The notes beneath the pieces are model-generated. The model did no database searches, was not told the DNA's origin, and saw only the letters and a list, made by a program, of their open reading frames with translations. Positions 1 to 8,957 of a stretch of 64,000 nt of DNA are shown here, piece after piece. The translations under genes were made by a program, and so were the position numbers. Numbering within the stretch: position 1 is the first letter of the stretch; the number at the start of each line of letters is the position of its first letter. The DNA is from CAZLMW01 sp964560875. GTDB taxonomy: Bacteria > Myxococcota_A > UBA9042. The stretch is from positions 7,803-71,802 of the forward strand of contig CAZLMW010000032.1 of assembly GCA_964560875.1 (NCBI GenBank). Reading direction: 5' to 3'.

Positions 1-911
1 GCGCCAAGGACACGGGCGCGACAACGAACGACGGCGGCGGCGTGAAGTTGGACGTCGATGATCCGGGCAAACCCGACACCGGCTGCGTGAAAGTCTGCCT
101 CGGCAAGATCTGCGGGCCGAACGGTTGCGGCGGTGTCTGCGGGTTTTGCGCGACCGGGCAGTTCTGCGCCAAGGACGGCAGCAAGTGCCAGGAGTACTGC
201 AAACCCGACTGCACGACGCTCGACGGCGCGGTCAAGAAGTGCGGGCCGGACGGCTGCGGCGGAAGCTGTGGCAAATGTCCCAAGGCGTACACGTGCGGCA
301 TCGACTTCCTCTGCCATGCGGCCGACTGCAAGCCCGACTGCAAGCTCGCCGCGGGCGGCGCCAAAAAATGTGGCGACAACGGCTGCGGCGGGTTGTGCGG
401 GACCTGCGCCGAGGGCGACCTCTGCGATGCGTCCGGGACCTGTAAACCAGGACCTTGCAAGGGTATTCCGGCCCAGGGCGTGTGCGACGGGAGCATCCTC
501 AAGACCTGCAAGGGCAACGGCGTGACTGCGCAGAAAGTCCTCGTCGATTGCGCGGCCCAGGGTGGCGGACCCAACAAGATCTGCGGCTGGGATCCCGGCA
601 ACAACGTTTTCGCGTGCATCGACAAGCCCCCGTGTACGGCCGATTGCTCGCTCAAGGACGGCGGCAAGAAGCAGTGCGGCTCGGACGGCTGCGACGGCAA
701 GTGCGGCGTCTGCCCCAAGGGTTGGTCGTGCCCCGGCGGCCTCTGCAAACCCGAAGACGGCGGCGATTGTGGCTTTCTGCCCGCTCAGGGCAAGTGCGAT
801 GGCAACGTCTGGATCTTCTGCAACACCGGCAAGATCAAGAAGTATGACTGCGGCAAGGTCGGTCAGAAGTGCATGTACGACAGCGCCATCGCCAAATTCA
901 CGTGCAAATAG
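1..911 (+). CDS. Cys-rich repeat secreted protein (5'-truncated by window edge)
   Basis: The reading frame is already open at base 3, so the gene starts outside the window; the GTG at 42 is only the first start-like codon inside it. About 300 residues are visible. They contain four copies of a CG-x2-GC-x-G-x-CG-x-C module (for example CGPNGCGGVCGFC and CGPDGCGGSCGKC), often preceded by a C-x-DC segment. Between and after them are two related segments of the type GxCDGxxxxxC. The even Cys spacing suggests a disulfide-stabilised extracellular protein. No catalytic motif is visible and the function is unknown. Similar Cys-rich repeats are common in secreted or lipid-anchored myxobacterial proteins. 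It converges on truA with a 12-bp gap and no obvious terminator between them. Confidence 0.75.
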   Translation, partial: AKDTGATTNDGGGVKLDVDDPGKPDTGCVKVCLGKICGPNGCGGVCGFCATGQFCAKDGSKCQEYCKPDCTTLDGAVKKCGPDGCGGSCGKCPKAYTCGIDFLCHAADCKPDCKLAAGGAKKCGDNGCGGLCGTCAEGDLCDASGTCKPGPCKGIPAQGVCDGSILKTCKGNGVTAQKVLVDCAAQGGGPNKICGWDPGNNVFACIDKPPCTADCSLKDGGKKQCGSDGCDGKCGVCPKGWSCPGGLCKPEDGGDCGFLPAQGKCDGNVWIFCNTGKIKKYDCGKVGQKCMYDSAIAKFTCK

Positions 912-923
912 CGCCGGTGCCGG

Positions 924-1736
924 TCACGCCGAGGCCGGCTTCTGGCCGTCGAGCACCTTGAAGTTGAGCCCTTCGCGCGCGCCGTGCTCGCCGTAGAACA
1001 CCTCATCGAGCGTCAGACCCCGTGCTGGGGCCGTCTGTCCGGCCTCGCGCCGATCACGACTCGCCAGGATCGTCGGGATCGCGTCGACCTCCTTGCGACC
1101 CCAGCCGACCTCAACGAGCGTGCCGACCATGATGCGAACCATGTTCATCAGGAACGCGTTGCCTTCGACGACCACCTCGATCTCCGGCCCGTCGCCATGA
1201 ACCGTCACCGACCGGATGGATCGCCGTGTCGACAAGGATTGGCAGTTGGCGGACCGAAACGCCGCGTAGTCGTGCGATCCAACGAAGTCGCGCGCCGCTC
1301 GCTGCATCCGGCTCACGTCGATCGGCCTGGAGACGAACCACTGGTTGACCCGCCGCAAGGGTGACCGCGTCCTGGCGTTCCAGATGCGATAGACGTAGCG
1401 CTTGCCGGTCGCGTCATGACGAACATGGAATTCGTCGCCGACACGTTCGGCGCTCATCACGGCCACGTCGTCGGGGAGCTCGTGGTTCCAGCCGTGGACG
1501 ACCGATTTGGGCGTCACGTTGAGCTTGGTCTCAATGAATACGGGCATCCGTTCGGCGTGGACACCGCTGTCGGTGCGGCTCGAGGAGCGGACGTGGATTG
1601 TCTCGTCTCGCCACCGCTTCCAAGCAGCTTCGAGCTCGCCGGCGACGGTGCGGATGTCACGTTGGCGCACAAAACCGGAAAAGTCGCTGCCTTCGAACTG
1701 AATCCAAGCGAGGAAACGGCGCGTGGACACAGGCAA
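924..1736 (-). CDS. truA: tRNA pseudouridine(38-40) synthase TruA
   Basis: TruA converts uridines 38-40 of the tRNA anticodon arm to pseudouridine in the cytoplasm. The 270-residue product has the family's usual length. The catalytic Asp lies in SSRTDSGVHA (Asp56), a variant of the usual GRTDAGVHA. RYVYRIWN and the C-terminal NAFLMNMVRIMVGTLVEVG block are also typical of TruA. The start is uncertain: TTG at 1736 has no Shine-Dalgarno sequence, and a GTG two codons later (1730) is equally possible. It lies 34 bp downstream of the fused barrel gene on the same strand and may be co-transcribed with it. Confidence 0.95.
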   Translation of the reverse strand: MPVSTRRFLAWIQFEGSDFSGFVRQRDIRTVAGELEAAWKRWRDETIHVRSSSRTDSGVHAERMPVFIETKLNVTPKSVVHGWNHELPDDVAVMSAERVGDEFHVRHDATGKRYVYRIWNARTRSPLRRVNQWFVSRPIDVSRMQRAARDFVGSHDYAAFRSANCQSLSTRRSIRSVTVHGDGPEIEVVVEGNAFLMNMVRIMVGTLVEVGWGRKEVDAIPTILASRDRREAGQTAPARGLTLDEVFYGEHGAREGLNFKVLDGQKPASA

Positions 1737-1770
1737 CCGGTGTGTTTTGAGCGGTTATTGGGGCGTGCCG

Positions 1771-3597
1771 CTACAGGTCGAACGCCAGGCCGAAGTGCAC
1801 GATGTCGTCGCTGAGGTCGAGCACCTTCTTGTCTGTGCCGAAGTTGTTGAGCGACATGCGCTGGTATTCGATGAACAGGTAGCTGTGGTTGACGCCCAGC
1901 TCCATGTCGAAGCCCTTGGCCGCCTGCGGCTCAAATACGTCGAGCAGAAGCCGAATGCCGGCCGACCAATGCAGCCCCGCCACGCCACCGCGCGCCGTGC
2001 TGGTGTTGCCCTTGGAGTCGGTGTACGTCGCCGTCTCCTCCAAACCGTTGGTGATCCACCAGATTCCGTAGCCGGCTCCCACACGTCCGTAAGGCACCAG
2101 TGGGAAGCGGAATTTCTCGGCCAGGACGGTGAAACGATAACTCATGTCCAGCGTGATCGGCAGGATGTTGAGGATCGTCTTGTCGTCGGTCTTGCTGCCG
2201 TCGTAGGCCTTGCCCGTCCCTTCTTGCTCCCAGAAGCCGAGGCCAAAGCCGAACGAAAGCTCACCGAAGCCGTTGAACACAAGCCAGTCGACCGTGATGC
2301 CCTTGTGCAGCGCCGAGTCCTTCATCACGTCCTTGTAGGGCGTGTGACCGCTGCCGTTGTCGGCAAACTCCGTGTCGATCGCCGGCAGGTAGTAGCCGAA
2401 CCGCACGTCGACGCTCGCCGTCCGCGGTGACTCCGCGTGGGCCTCCGTTGCCGCGAACACACTCACGCCTATCGCAGCGACGGCCAGCAGACCGAGCGCC
2501 CGCTTGACCGCGCGTTCCGACCAGCGCTCGCGCAGCCGCACACCTACGATCAGAAGAACGACCAGAAGCGCCGCAAGCCAGCCGCCATCACCGCGCCGCG
2601 ACGCCTGGCATCCGGGGTAGAAGCCGCCCTCCGAAGCGCCACCGTTGGCCTTGTAGTACTGCCACAAGTCCTGCACGGGGACCGGCCGCGCCTCGACAAC
2701 TTCCTTGGCTGGCGACTCGTTTTCTGCGTCGTCCATCGCCGTGACCGCGATGAAATACGTCTTGTCGTTGGTCAGGTCGGTGATCTTGTAGCTCGTTGCC
2801 GTCAGCGTGTCCGACTTCTTCGGCGCCGCATCGACCGCGTCCTTGCTGAAGGAGATCTCCGACCAGTATACGCGCGCCTTTGTGGTGTTCGTGTCCGCGT
2901 GTTTCCAGGTGACCTTGATGTTCTGGTTGCCGCCCGAAACCGACGAAACCGTCGGCGGATTGGGCACGCTCAGGTCGAGATCGATCGTCAGCGTCGCGAA
3001 TTCGGTGCGATCCTGCAGGTTGGTGTCCTGGTATTTGATGATGAAGTGCACCTTGGCCTGCGCGTCGGTCCCGCCCGTGCACTTGGTCCCGCTGACGAGG
3101 TCGTTCAAGTCCATCTCGAACATCTTGCCCGCCGTGCCGCCGCCCGACTTGTATTCGAAGGCTTTGCAGCCGTCGCCGTCATCCTTGGAAGCGATGTGCG
3201 AGTTGGTGTCACAGGTCTTGTTCGGGGGCGCGACTTTCACGCCGTAGTTGGCGTTGGCGATGTTCGCGCCGAGGTTGAGGAAGTCCGTCCACGACCAGGT
3301 GACCTTGACCTTGGCCTGCTTCTCGTCGGCGAACTGCTTCTCGATGGCCTGGCAGTCGCTGATGTTGATCAGGCGCTTGACCGACGTGTCCGAAACGAGG
3401 GCCGACGTGCGCGACAGGCGCTTGTTGGGCACGAATTTGCTGCCCGACGCCGTGCCGATGCTGTCGATCTTCACCTGGATGGCCGACGCCGGCAGCGCGA
3501 ACGTGAGAGCCAGGAGGCCCGCTGCAATCGCCGCCATACGCCGACCAGCGGCTTTGACCGTGCGCCCCGAATCGCGTTGAAAAGATCGGGTGTCCAA
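1771..3597 (-). CDS. Fusion of an FN3 protein with sorting-type tail and an outer-membrane beta-barrel
   Basis: I chose the TTG at 3597 because GGTGGAGG lies 5 nt upstream; an ATG at 3537 is the alternative, and the frame stays open to 3762. From the TTG the product is 608 residues. It has a signal peptide ending ALPASA, a Cys-containing N-terminal domain, and an FN3 domain (about 212-303) starting VPNPPTVSSVSG. A MYXO-CTERM-like tail follows: Cys-Gln-Ala, a hydrophobic helix, then RLRERW (about 328-358). Instead of stopping, the frame runs into a second signal-like segment ending AATEAHA (about 365-388). It ends in a roughly 220-residue beta-barrel domain with a terminal aromatic residue (FDL). 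In Myxococcus I recall an adjacent pair of separate genes of this kind (MXAN_2561 and MXAN_2562 families). There is no start codon at the junction. A sequencing error or a true fusion are both possible. Confidence 0.75.
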   Translation of the reverse strand: MDTRSFQRDSGRTVKAAGRRMAAIAAGLLALTFALPASAIQVKIDSIGTASGSKFVPNKRLSRTSALVSDTSVKRLINISDCQAIEKQFADEKQAKVKVTWSWTDFLNLGANIANANYGVKVAPPNKTCDTNSHIASKDDGDGCKAFEYKSGGGTAGKMFEMDLNDLVSGTKCTGGTDAQAKVHFIIKYQDTNLQDRTEFATLTIDLDLSVPNPPTVSSVSGGNQNIKVTWKHADTNTTKARVYWSEISFSKDAVDAAPKKSDTLTATSYKITDLTNDKTYFIAVTAMDDAENESPAKEVVEARPVPVQDLWQYYKANGGASEGGFYPGCQASRRGDGGWLAALLVVLLIVGVRLRERWSERAVKRALGLLAVAAIGVSVFAATEAHAESPRTASVDVRFGYYLPAIDTEFADNGSGHTPYKDVMKDSALHKGITVDWLVFNGFGELSFGFGLGFWEQEGTGKAYDGSKTDDKTILNILPITLDMSYRFTVLAEKFRFPLVPYGRVGAGYGIWWITNGLEETATYTDSKGNTSTARGGVAGLHWSAGIRLLLDVFEPQAAKGFDMELGVNHSYLFIEYQRMSLNNFGTDKKVLDLSDDIVHFGLAFDL

Positions 3598-3962
3598 CTT
3601 CGCCTCCACCGGCTTGCTCTGCGTAATCCGCGGGATAGTGCGCTTTCCTGCCGCCGTTTGCGACCGGTCACCGATGCCCAAACCCCGGTGACGCGCATTT
3701 CCATCCCACCAGAACGTGGATGCACGCTTTGTGCCAAAAGCGTTGCGGGCACAGAAGCCCAAATGTCGGGCACTTGCAAGAAATCAGCTGGTTCTCGTCC
3801 GGTGACGTGACGGCACGCTCGGCGCTCGCCGGCTCGGCGGCCGTGCCATTTTGGCAATCGACGTGCTGGAGCGCCCCTCAGGCCAGCGCCGAAGTCTCGC
3901 TTGCCCCGAACTCATGCCTGACCCGAACCTATGCCTGACCCGAACCCATGCCTGACCCGAAC
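3598..3962. other. Intergenic region, 365 bp, no supported gene
   Basis: No coding frame with a credible start and protein-like composition is present. The stretch holds an inverted repeat GTCACCG/CGGTGAC (3667-3673 and 3686-3692, 12-nt loop, no T-run) and most of a 17-bp tandem repeat at its right end. It lies upstream of the fused FN3/barrel gene (minus strand) and downstream of asd, so it should hold that gene's promoter. I could not pick out convincing -35 and -10 boxes. Confidence 0.6.
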
Positions 3963-3971
3963 CTATGCCTG
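3912..3971. repeat. 17-bp tandem repeat, about 3.5 copies, at the asd 3' end
   Basis: The unit is ctatgcctgacccgaac with small changes in its first two bases. Copies occupy 3912-3928, 3929-3945 and 3946-3962, with a partial copy from 3963. The last partial copy covers the asd stop codon (TAG, 3965-3963 on the minus strand). The unit forms no hairpin, so a classical terminator is unlikely. A simple slippage repeat is the default reading. Confidence 0.85.
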
Positions 3972-4994
3972 GGCGGCGTGCCACCACGCGTCGAGCAGCT
4001 TTGCGATTTGGACCGCGTTGGTCGCCGCGCCCTTGCGCAGGTTGTCCGCCACGCACCAGAGCGACAGGCCGTGATCAACCGATCGGTCTTTGCGAATGCG
4101 ACCGACGAAGACCTCGTCCCGCTCGGCGGCGTCGATGGCCATCGGGTATTGCTTCTCGTGGGGCTTGTCGACGACAACGACCCCCGGGAACTCACCGAGC
4201 AGCTCGCGAGCGCGGCCCGGCGTGATCGGCTTTTCGAACTCGATGTTGATGCTCTCAGAGTGACCGGCGAAAACGGGAACGCGCACCGCGGTTGGGTTCA
4301 CGCGCATCTCGGGCTCGCCGAAGATCTTGCGCGTCTCGTACACCAGCTTCAGCTCTTCTTGCGTGTAGTCGTCTTCGATAAACGGGCCGATGTGCGGCAC
4401 ACAGTTGAACGCGATGCGCGCGGAGTGGACTTCGACGTCGTACGGCCGGAAGTTCAGCAAAGCGACTGTCTGCTTCGACAGCTCGTCCATACCCTTCTTG
4501 CCGGCGCCCGATACGGATTGGTAGGTCGAGACGACGACGCGCTTGATCTGCGCCTCATCGTGCAGCGGCTTGAGGGCGACCACCATCTGGATCGTCGAAC
4601 AGTTGGGGTTGGCGATAATCCCCTTGTGCACCGCGACCGCCTCGGGGTTGACCTCGGGCACGACGAGCGGCACGTCGACGTCCATGCGGAATGCGCTGCT
4701 GTTGTCGATGCACACCGCGCCACGCTTGACGGCTTCGGGCAACAGCTTGCGGCTTACCGACCCACCGGCTGATGCCAGGACGATGTCGACGCCCTCGAAT
4801 GCGTCAGGTTCAGCCAGCTTGCACCTGAACGGACGGTTGCCGAGCAGGACTTCCTCGCCAACAGACCGCTCGGACGCGAGCGGTACGAGCTCACCAACCG
4901 GGAAGCGGTGCTCGTCGAGAACCTTCAACATCTCGCGGCCAACGGCTCCGGTGGCTCCGAGAACTGCAACTGTGTATGGACGACTGGGATGCAT
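3963..4994 (-). CDS. asd: Aspartate-semialdehyde dehydrogenase
   Basis: This enzyme makes L-aspartate 4-semialdehyde from aspartyl phosphate with NADPH, in the pathway to lysine/diaminopimelate, threonine and methionine. The 343-residue product begins with the NADP-binding GATGAVG loop (residues 13-19). It has the catalytic Cys132 in ANPNCSTIQ and the conserved His245 in VFAGHSES. The ATG at 4994 follows GGAGGAG with a 5-nt gap, so the start is secure. It stands between the fused barrel gene and the PP2C gene on the same strand, with 60 bp to the phosphatase stop. Confidence 0.97.
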   Translation of the reverse strand: MHPSRPYTVAVLGATGAVGREMLKVLDEHRFPVGELVPLASERSVGEEVLLGNRPFRCKLAEPDAFEGVDIVLASAGGSVSRKLLPEAVKRGAVCIDNSSAFRMDVDVPLVVPEVNPEAVAVHKGIIANPNCSTIQMVVALKPLHDEAQIKRVVVSTYQSVSGAGKKGMDELSKQTVALLNFRPYDVEVHSARIAFNCVPHIGPFIEDDYTQEELKLVYETRKIFGEPEMRVNPTAVRVPVFAGHSESINIEFEKPITPGRARELLGEFPGVVVVDKPHEKQYPMAIDAAERDEVFVGRIRKDRSVDHGLSLWCVADNLRKGAATNAVQIAKLLDAWWHAAQA

Positions 4995-5054
4995 AACGGC
5001 TCCTCCGCCCGCACACGCGAGCAGATCCTTGCACGGGTGCGCAGGCGGCTATGG

Positions 5055-6071
5055 TTATGTTTTGGGCGCCGGGCCGGGGGGCGGCGGCGGAATATCGACC
5101 GGCGCTGGCGCGCTTGGCGGGGGGCCGGCAGGGGGCGGCGGAATCGCACCGGGCGCGGCAACACCCATCGGCTCGGGCTCCGGCTCTGGTCCAGGCAATT
5201 TCACGAGCAACGGCTCGCCGGTGTCTTCGTCCGGCGGCGTGAAATGCATGAGGATGGTCGTGATGTTGTCGTGACCACCGCGCGCTTTCGCGAGGTCCGC
5301 GAGCTTGTCACAAGCCACCTTCGGGTCATCGTTTGCGTGCAGGATCGCGCCGATCTCATGGTCGCGCACCAGGTCCGTCAGCCCGTCGGAGCACAACAGC
5401 ACCTGATCGCCGGCCTTCACCGTTGACCACGCGACGTCCACGCCGACTTTCTCGTGCAGCCCCACCGCGCGAACAATGACGTTCTTGTACGGGAAACTGT
5501 CGACGTCCTCGGGACGCAGCATGTTCATCTTGATGTATTCGTTGACCAGCGAGTGATCTTCGGTCAGCTGAACGAGCTTGCCTTTGCGCAGGCGGTAACA
5601 GCGGCTGTCACCGACGTTGGCCGTGTACATGCGCGAGCCCGAGAAGGACGCGGCCACAACCGTGGTGCCCATATCCCGCAACGCTTCGTGCTGCTGGGAG
5701 AGCCGGAACACCGAGATGTTGGCGCTCTCGACCGCTTTGCGCAGGCGCAGTGCGTGATGGCTGACATCGCGGCGTTCCTTGGGAACCTGCTTGATCGATG
5801 TCTTGTGGGCGGCTTGGACCTTCTTGAGGATCTCTTCGCTGTCGTAGAACGCCATCAGCGCTTCGATCGCGAACTGCGACGCGACCTCACCGCAATTGTG
5901 TCCGCCCATGCCGTCGGCAACGACGTACAACCCCACGTTTTGATGGATGAGCAACGCGTCTTCGTTGCCCTCACGAACGAGCCCGACGTCCGTCAGGCCG
6001 TGCGCGCGGATTCCGAATGGACGCTTGTTCTTCTTGGATTGGCTTGAACCGCGAGCGGGCTTCTTGGGCAT
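5055..6071 (-). CDS. PP2C-family Ser/Thr protein phosphatase with Pro-rich tail
   Basis: Predicted cytoplasmic metal-dependent phosphatase that reverses Ser/Thr kinase signalling. The 338-residue product shows the PP2C metal-site motifs: REGNEDALL (Asp38), VADGMGGH (Asp53), SDGLTDLV and GGHDNITTI. About 50 C-terminal residues are Pro-rich (PEPEPEP, then PPPP runs) and are probably a disordered tail or protein-binding linker. Compact bacterial Stp-type phosphatases of about 240 residues lack such a tail. I prefer the ATG at 6071; a TTG two codons upstream (6077) sits closer to the weak AGGCGGA site. It lies downstream of the HU/IHF gene, so the two may be co-transcribed. A PEGA-type kinase occurs elsewhere in the window, but nothing links them directly. 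Confidence 0.93.
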   Translation of the reverse strand: MPKKPARGSSQSKKNKRPFGIRAHGLTDVGLVREGNEDALLIHQNVGLYVVADGMGGHNCGEVASQFAIEALMAFYDSEEILKKVQAAHKTSIKQVPKERRDVSHHALRLRKAVESANISVFRLSQQHEALRDMGTTVVAASFSGSRMYTANVGDSRCYRLRKGKLVQLTEDHSLVNEYIKMNMLRPEDVDSFPYKNVIVRAVGLHEKVGVDVAWSTVKAGDQVLLCSDGLTDLVRDHEIGAILHANDDPKVACDKLADLAKARGGHDNITTILMHFTPPDEDTGEPLLVKLPGPEPEPEPMGVAAPGAIPPPPAGPPPSAPAPVDIPPPPPGPAPKT

Positions 6072-6161
6072 GGTCAACGAATCCGCCTGAGGCGCCGCGG
6101 CCCGGGTAATGCGACGACAAGCCGCGAGGCAACAACCGACGTCGAGGCTACTGCCGGTGCC

Positions 6162-6190
6162 AACGGGTTGTCAATTTTCACAAACCCGTT
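6162..6190 (-). other. Inverted repeat between the HU/IHF and PP2C genes
   Basis: AACGGGTT (6162-6169) pairs perfectly with AACCCGTT (6183-6190) around a 13-nt AT-rich loop. It begins 21 nt past the HU/IHF stop. No T-run follows on the minus strand, so it is not a typical intrinsic terminator. It could be an attenuating hairpin or an operator. TTGACA occurs on the minus strand at the loop edge, but no good -10 sits 16-18 nt downstream. Confidence 0.45.
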
Positions 6191-6211
6191 CGCGTATGCG
6201 ATTGGCAGGGG

Positions 6212-6493
6212 CTAAATCTCGTTGTTGACGCGTCGCTTCAACTCGAGACCGACCTTGAAGAACGGCATACGCTTCGACCCGACCTGGACGGGCTCGCCAG
6301 TCTTGGGGTTGCGGCCTGTGTAAGCGCCGTAGTGGCGAACCGTGAAGTTGCCGAAGTTGCGAATCTCGATGCGTTCGCCGCGCTTCATCGCGTCAACCAT
6401 TTCGTCGAAAATCGCGTTGACAACGACGCTCGCCTTGTCCTTGGTCAGCCCGGCTGTTTGCGCGATGGACTCGATCAAGTCGGACTTCGTCAT
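6212..6493 (-). CDS. HU/IHF-family nucleoid DNA-binding protein (IHF-like)
   Basis: Small architectural protein that bends DNA as a dimer. The 93-residue length is normal for the family. It begins MTKSDLIE and has the signature GERIEIRNFGNFTVR. The beta-arm carries GRNPKTGE with the intercalating Pro, and the C-terminus has PFFKVGLELK. The MTKS start and EIRNFGNF block look more IHF-like than HU-like, but I cannot assign the alpha or beta subunit safely. The ATG follows AGGAG with an 8-nt gap. Confidence 0.93.
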   Translation of the reverse strand: MTKSDLIESIAQTAGLTKDKASVVVNAIFDEMVDAMKRGERIEIRNFGNFTVRHYGAYTGRNPKTGEPVQVGSKRMPFFKVGLELKRRVNNEI

Positions 6494-6640
6494 GGCTGGA
6501 ACTCCTAAAGGTTGCTGCGTGCTGGCAGGCGGTTTCCGACCGAAGAGTGCCTTGTAGACAGGGCGGCCGATGAGGATGGGACGACCGACGCTGGCGCGAC
6601 GTCATCTCGAGGATGGGGGCCGGTCAAAAACCGGAGCGCC

Positions 6641-6669
6641 GATGTACCCGAGCAGCGACCGGAGGTCAA
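6641..6669 (-). promoter_or_regulatory. Possible sigma-70-type promoter for the HU/IHF gene
   Basis: Read on the minus strand, TTGACC (6669-6664) is followed after 17 nt by TACATC (6646-6641). The -35 matches consensus at 5 of 6 positions and the -10 at about 3 of 6. It would give a leader of roughly 140 nt. A short inverted repeat CCGGT/ACCGG (6620-6634) sits at the predicted start point and could be an operator. Weak prediction by eye. Confidence 0.3.
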
Positions 6670-6736
6670 GGGACATTCCGCATGAAAACCGCAAGAAATC
6701 AGAGGTATGGCGTCTGTCTGGCGAAGCCGCTCGCTG

Positions 6737-8929
6737 TCAAGGGGGATTAAGCGGCGCCGGGCATTTGAACGACGGCGTCTTGAACGGATATTTCGGGCGA
6801 AGTTCTTTGCCCTGGCCAGAGAAGCACTTCTTGACGTCGGCGGCCGCCGCGGTGCCGTCCCACTTCACCTTTGCCGCGCACCACATGTCCTTGGTGACCA
6901 TCGGCGGGCCCTTCTTGTTGAACACTTCGAGGCTGTCGAGGAACACGCGCACCTTGGGCACCGATGGCCCCATCCCCACGTCGCTGAACACGTAGACGCC
7001 GATCGTGTACCAGGCCTCTTTGCCGTTGACCTTCTGCTCGGGGTACTTGATCGAGATGTTCTCAGGGCCCCACCCATCGGTATCGTCGAGGTCCACGGTC
7101 GCGTCGTCATCGAGGTCCGCGAGACTGCCCCACACGGCCTTGTTGTTTCCTCCCGGTTTGCAGTTGAACCAGAAACAGTCGTAGCACTGCGCGTACCACG
7201 GGTCGGGTTTGCCGTCCTGGTCGAGATCGCCCTGGCCTTTGACCTGGCTGGCAAGCGGATGCGCGAGGTGCAGATCGAGATCGCTACCCTTCTTGTCGCC
7301 CTTGTTCTTGTCGCCCAGTTGCACCCACGTCAGCTCGACGTGCAGCTTGTTGTCGGGCAGCACCTCGACTTTGACCTTGGCCGGCTCGCTCTTGGTCCCC
7401 GAGGCGTCCGAGACCGTGAGCCCAAACGTGTAGGTGCCGGAAACGTTTGGCACGAGGCCAACGATCTTGGCGGCATCGTTGGGCGAAAACGTCGCGACCG
7501 ACCCGTTGGGCTGCGACACCGTCCACTTGTAGCCTGTCAGCGCCTGTCCGGGGCACGCTTTGCTGGGGCCGGCCGACAACGTCAGCGGCGTCTGCGGAAT
7601 GACGGTCGTGCCGGGTTTTACGTCGATAAGCGCGGTCGGCTTGCACAGGTCGACCGGGGTGCATGACAGGGCCATGAAGCGCTCGGTTCCGTCCTTGGAG
7701 ACCAGCTTGATCTTGCCCGTCAGCGTCTTGCCGAGCGTGGACGGCTTGCACATCGCCTTGAACTTCTGCAGGCCATTGGGCTGGACGACGAGCGGGTTAT
7801 CCTTGGTCGGGGCCTTGCCGGTGCTCTCCGAGAAATCGAGCTGAAAATCGCCGGCGCTGCCCGCGTCGAGCGCGACGGACTCCAACACAGCGGGTTCGGT
7901 GCCGCATCCGAGCAGCTGCACCTCGATCTGCTCATTGCCGCCGACCGGCACGTCGCCGAAATCGTGGCTGCCGGGTTTGAGCTTGAAACATGGCCCCGTC
8001 TGGTTGGCGAGCATCTGTACGACCACTTTGTCCTTGGACGGGTCGTTGCTGAAGATGTGCATCGTGGCGCCGACCGGTTCATCGGTTCCCAGGGCGGTCA
8101 ACGTGGCGTGCATCGCCAGCGCCTTGCCGGGCGGGATCACGATCTCGGGTTTGCCGGTGTAGGGCTGCTTGAGGCTCAGAATCCAGCCGCCCATGCCAAC
8201 CGTCAGCGGCGGATCGGTCTTGCTGAACAGCTCGGCTTTCGCGATGACCACCGGCGCGCTGCCGATCGACGTGCACTTGATCTCTTCGGTGGCTCCTTTG
8301 CCGGCCGCGATCTTGCCGAAATCGACGATCGCCGGGCTGCACTCCAGCCGCGCTGAGCCGATCGCCGCGGAGAAACGCACCTCAAGCGGCTTGTCCTTGT
8401 ACTCAGGGTCGCCCTCGACCCACAGGCGAACCAACAGCTTGCGCTCGCCCTGCACGCCCCCGTGGTCGTAGCGGATCATGAACTCTTCGCTGCTGACCGG
8501 CGTACCCTTGATACACGCCTTGTCGTACCCGTCCGGGATGATCACACCCCAGGTCGTGTCCGCGCAGGACTTGCCTTTGTGCAGGCATGAAAAGGCCGAG
8601 TTCGAGACGATCTTGCCCTTGCCGTCGGTCTCGACCATGTCGATTTCGGTGATGGTTAGCGGTCTCGCGGAAAGCGCGCTGGCGGTATTGCTGACGACGA
8701 ATGCGTACGCCTTGGGGCCGCTGAGGCTCGACGCGTCAAACGAGTACAAGGGCTTGGCCGCAGCGCCGACGTGCGAGACGGAGAGCGCGGCTTTCTTTTC
8801 CAGCGACAGCTTGGAGTTGTCATCCGCGCAGCTGTCATCGCCGCTGCCGTCGTCGCTGCATGCCGGACACGCCAGCACGAGCCCGAGGATCGCGCAAACG
8901 GCCGCCGCGCGCCCGAAGAACGCGTTCAT
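6737..8929 (-). CDS. ASH/choice-of-anchor-D lipoprotein with PKD and DUF2135-like domains (paralog A)
   Basis: Predicted envelope lipoprotein of 730 residues. The signal peptide ends at a lipobox LVLA-Cys21, followed by an Asp/Ser/Gly-rich linker. A unique N-terminal beta domain comes first. Two ASH-like repeats follow (about 195-430; VDFGKIAAGK and HDFGDVPVGG are typical first strands). A PKD-like domain spans about 433-525. The C-terminal domain (about 528-690) contains SDLDLHLAHP, DLDDDATVDLDDTDGWGPE and YTIGVYVFSD, resembling DUF2135/YfaP. It is the last of three same-strand paralogs, 28 bp after paralog B's stop, so an operon is likely. The start is supported by GAGG 5 nt upstream. Function unknown; a structural or ligand-binding surface role is inferred. 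Confidence 0.85.
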   Translation of the reverse strand: MNAFFGRAAAVCAILGLVLACPACSDDGSGDDSCADDNSKLSLEKKAALSVSHVGAAAKPLYSFDASSLSGPKAYAFVVSNTASALSARPLTITEIDMVETDGKGKIVSNSAFSCLHKGKSCADTTWGVIIPDGYDKACIKGTPVSSEEFMIRYDHGGVQGERKLLVRLWVEGDPEYKDKPLEVRFSAAIGSARLECSPAIVDFGKIAAGKGATEEIKCTSIGSAPVVIAKAELFSKTDPPLTVGMGGWILSLKQPYTGKPEIVIPPGKALAMHATLTALGTDEPVGATMHIFSNDPSKDKVVVQMLANQTGPCFKLKPGSHDFGDVPVGGNEQIEVQLLGCGTEPAVLESVALDAGSAGDFQLDFSESTGKAPTKDNPLVVQPNGLQKFKAMCKPSTLGKTLTGKIKLVSKDGTERFMALSCTPVDLCKPTALIDVKPGTTVIPQTPLTLSAGPSKACPGQALTGYKWTVSQPNGSVATFSPNDAAKIVGLVPNVSGTYTFGLTVSDASGTKSEPAKVKVEVLPDNKLHVELTWVQLGDKNKGDKKGSDLDLHLAHPLASQVKGQGDLDQDGKPDPWYAQCYDCFWFNCKPGGNNKAVWGSLADLDDDATVDLDDTDGWGPENISIKYPEQKVNGKEAWYTIGVYVFSDVGMGPSVPKVRVFLDSLEVFNKKGPPMVTKDMWCAAKVKWDGTAAAADVKKCFSGQGKELRPKYPFKTPSFKCPAPLNPP

Positions 8930-8957
8930 GGTCGCCTCGAGTTGGTCTTGATGGGGA

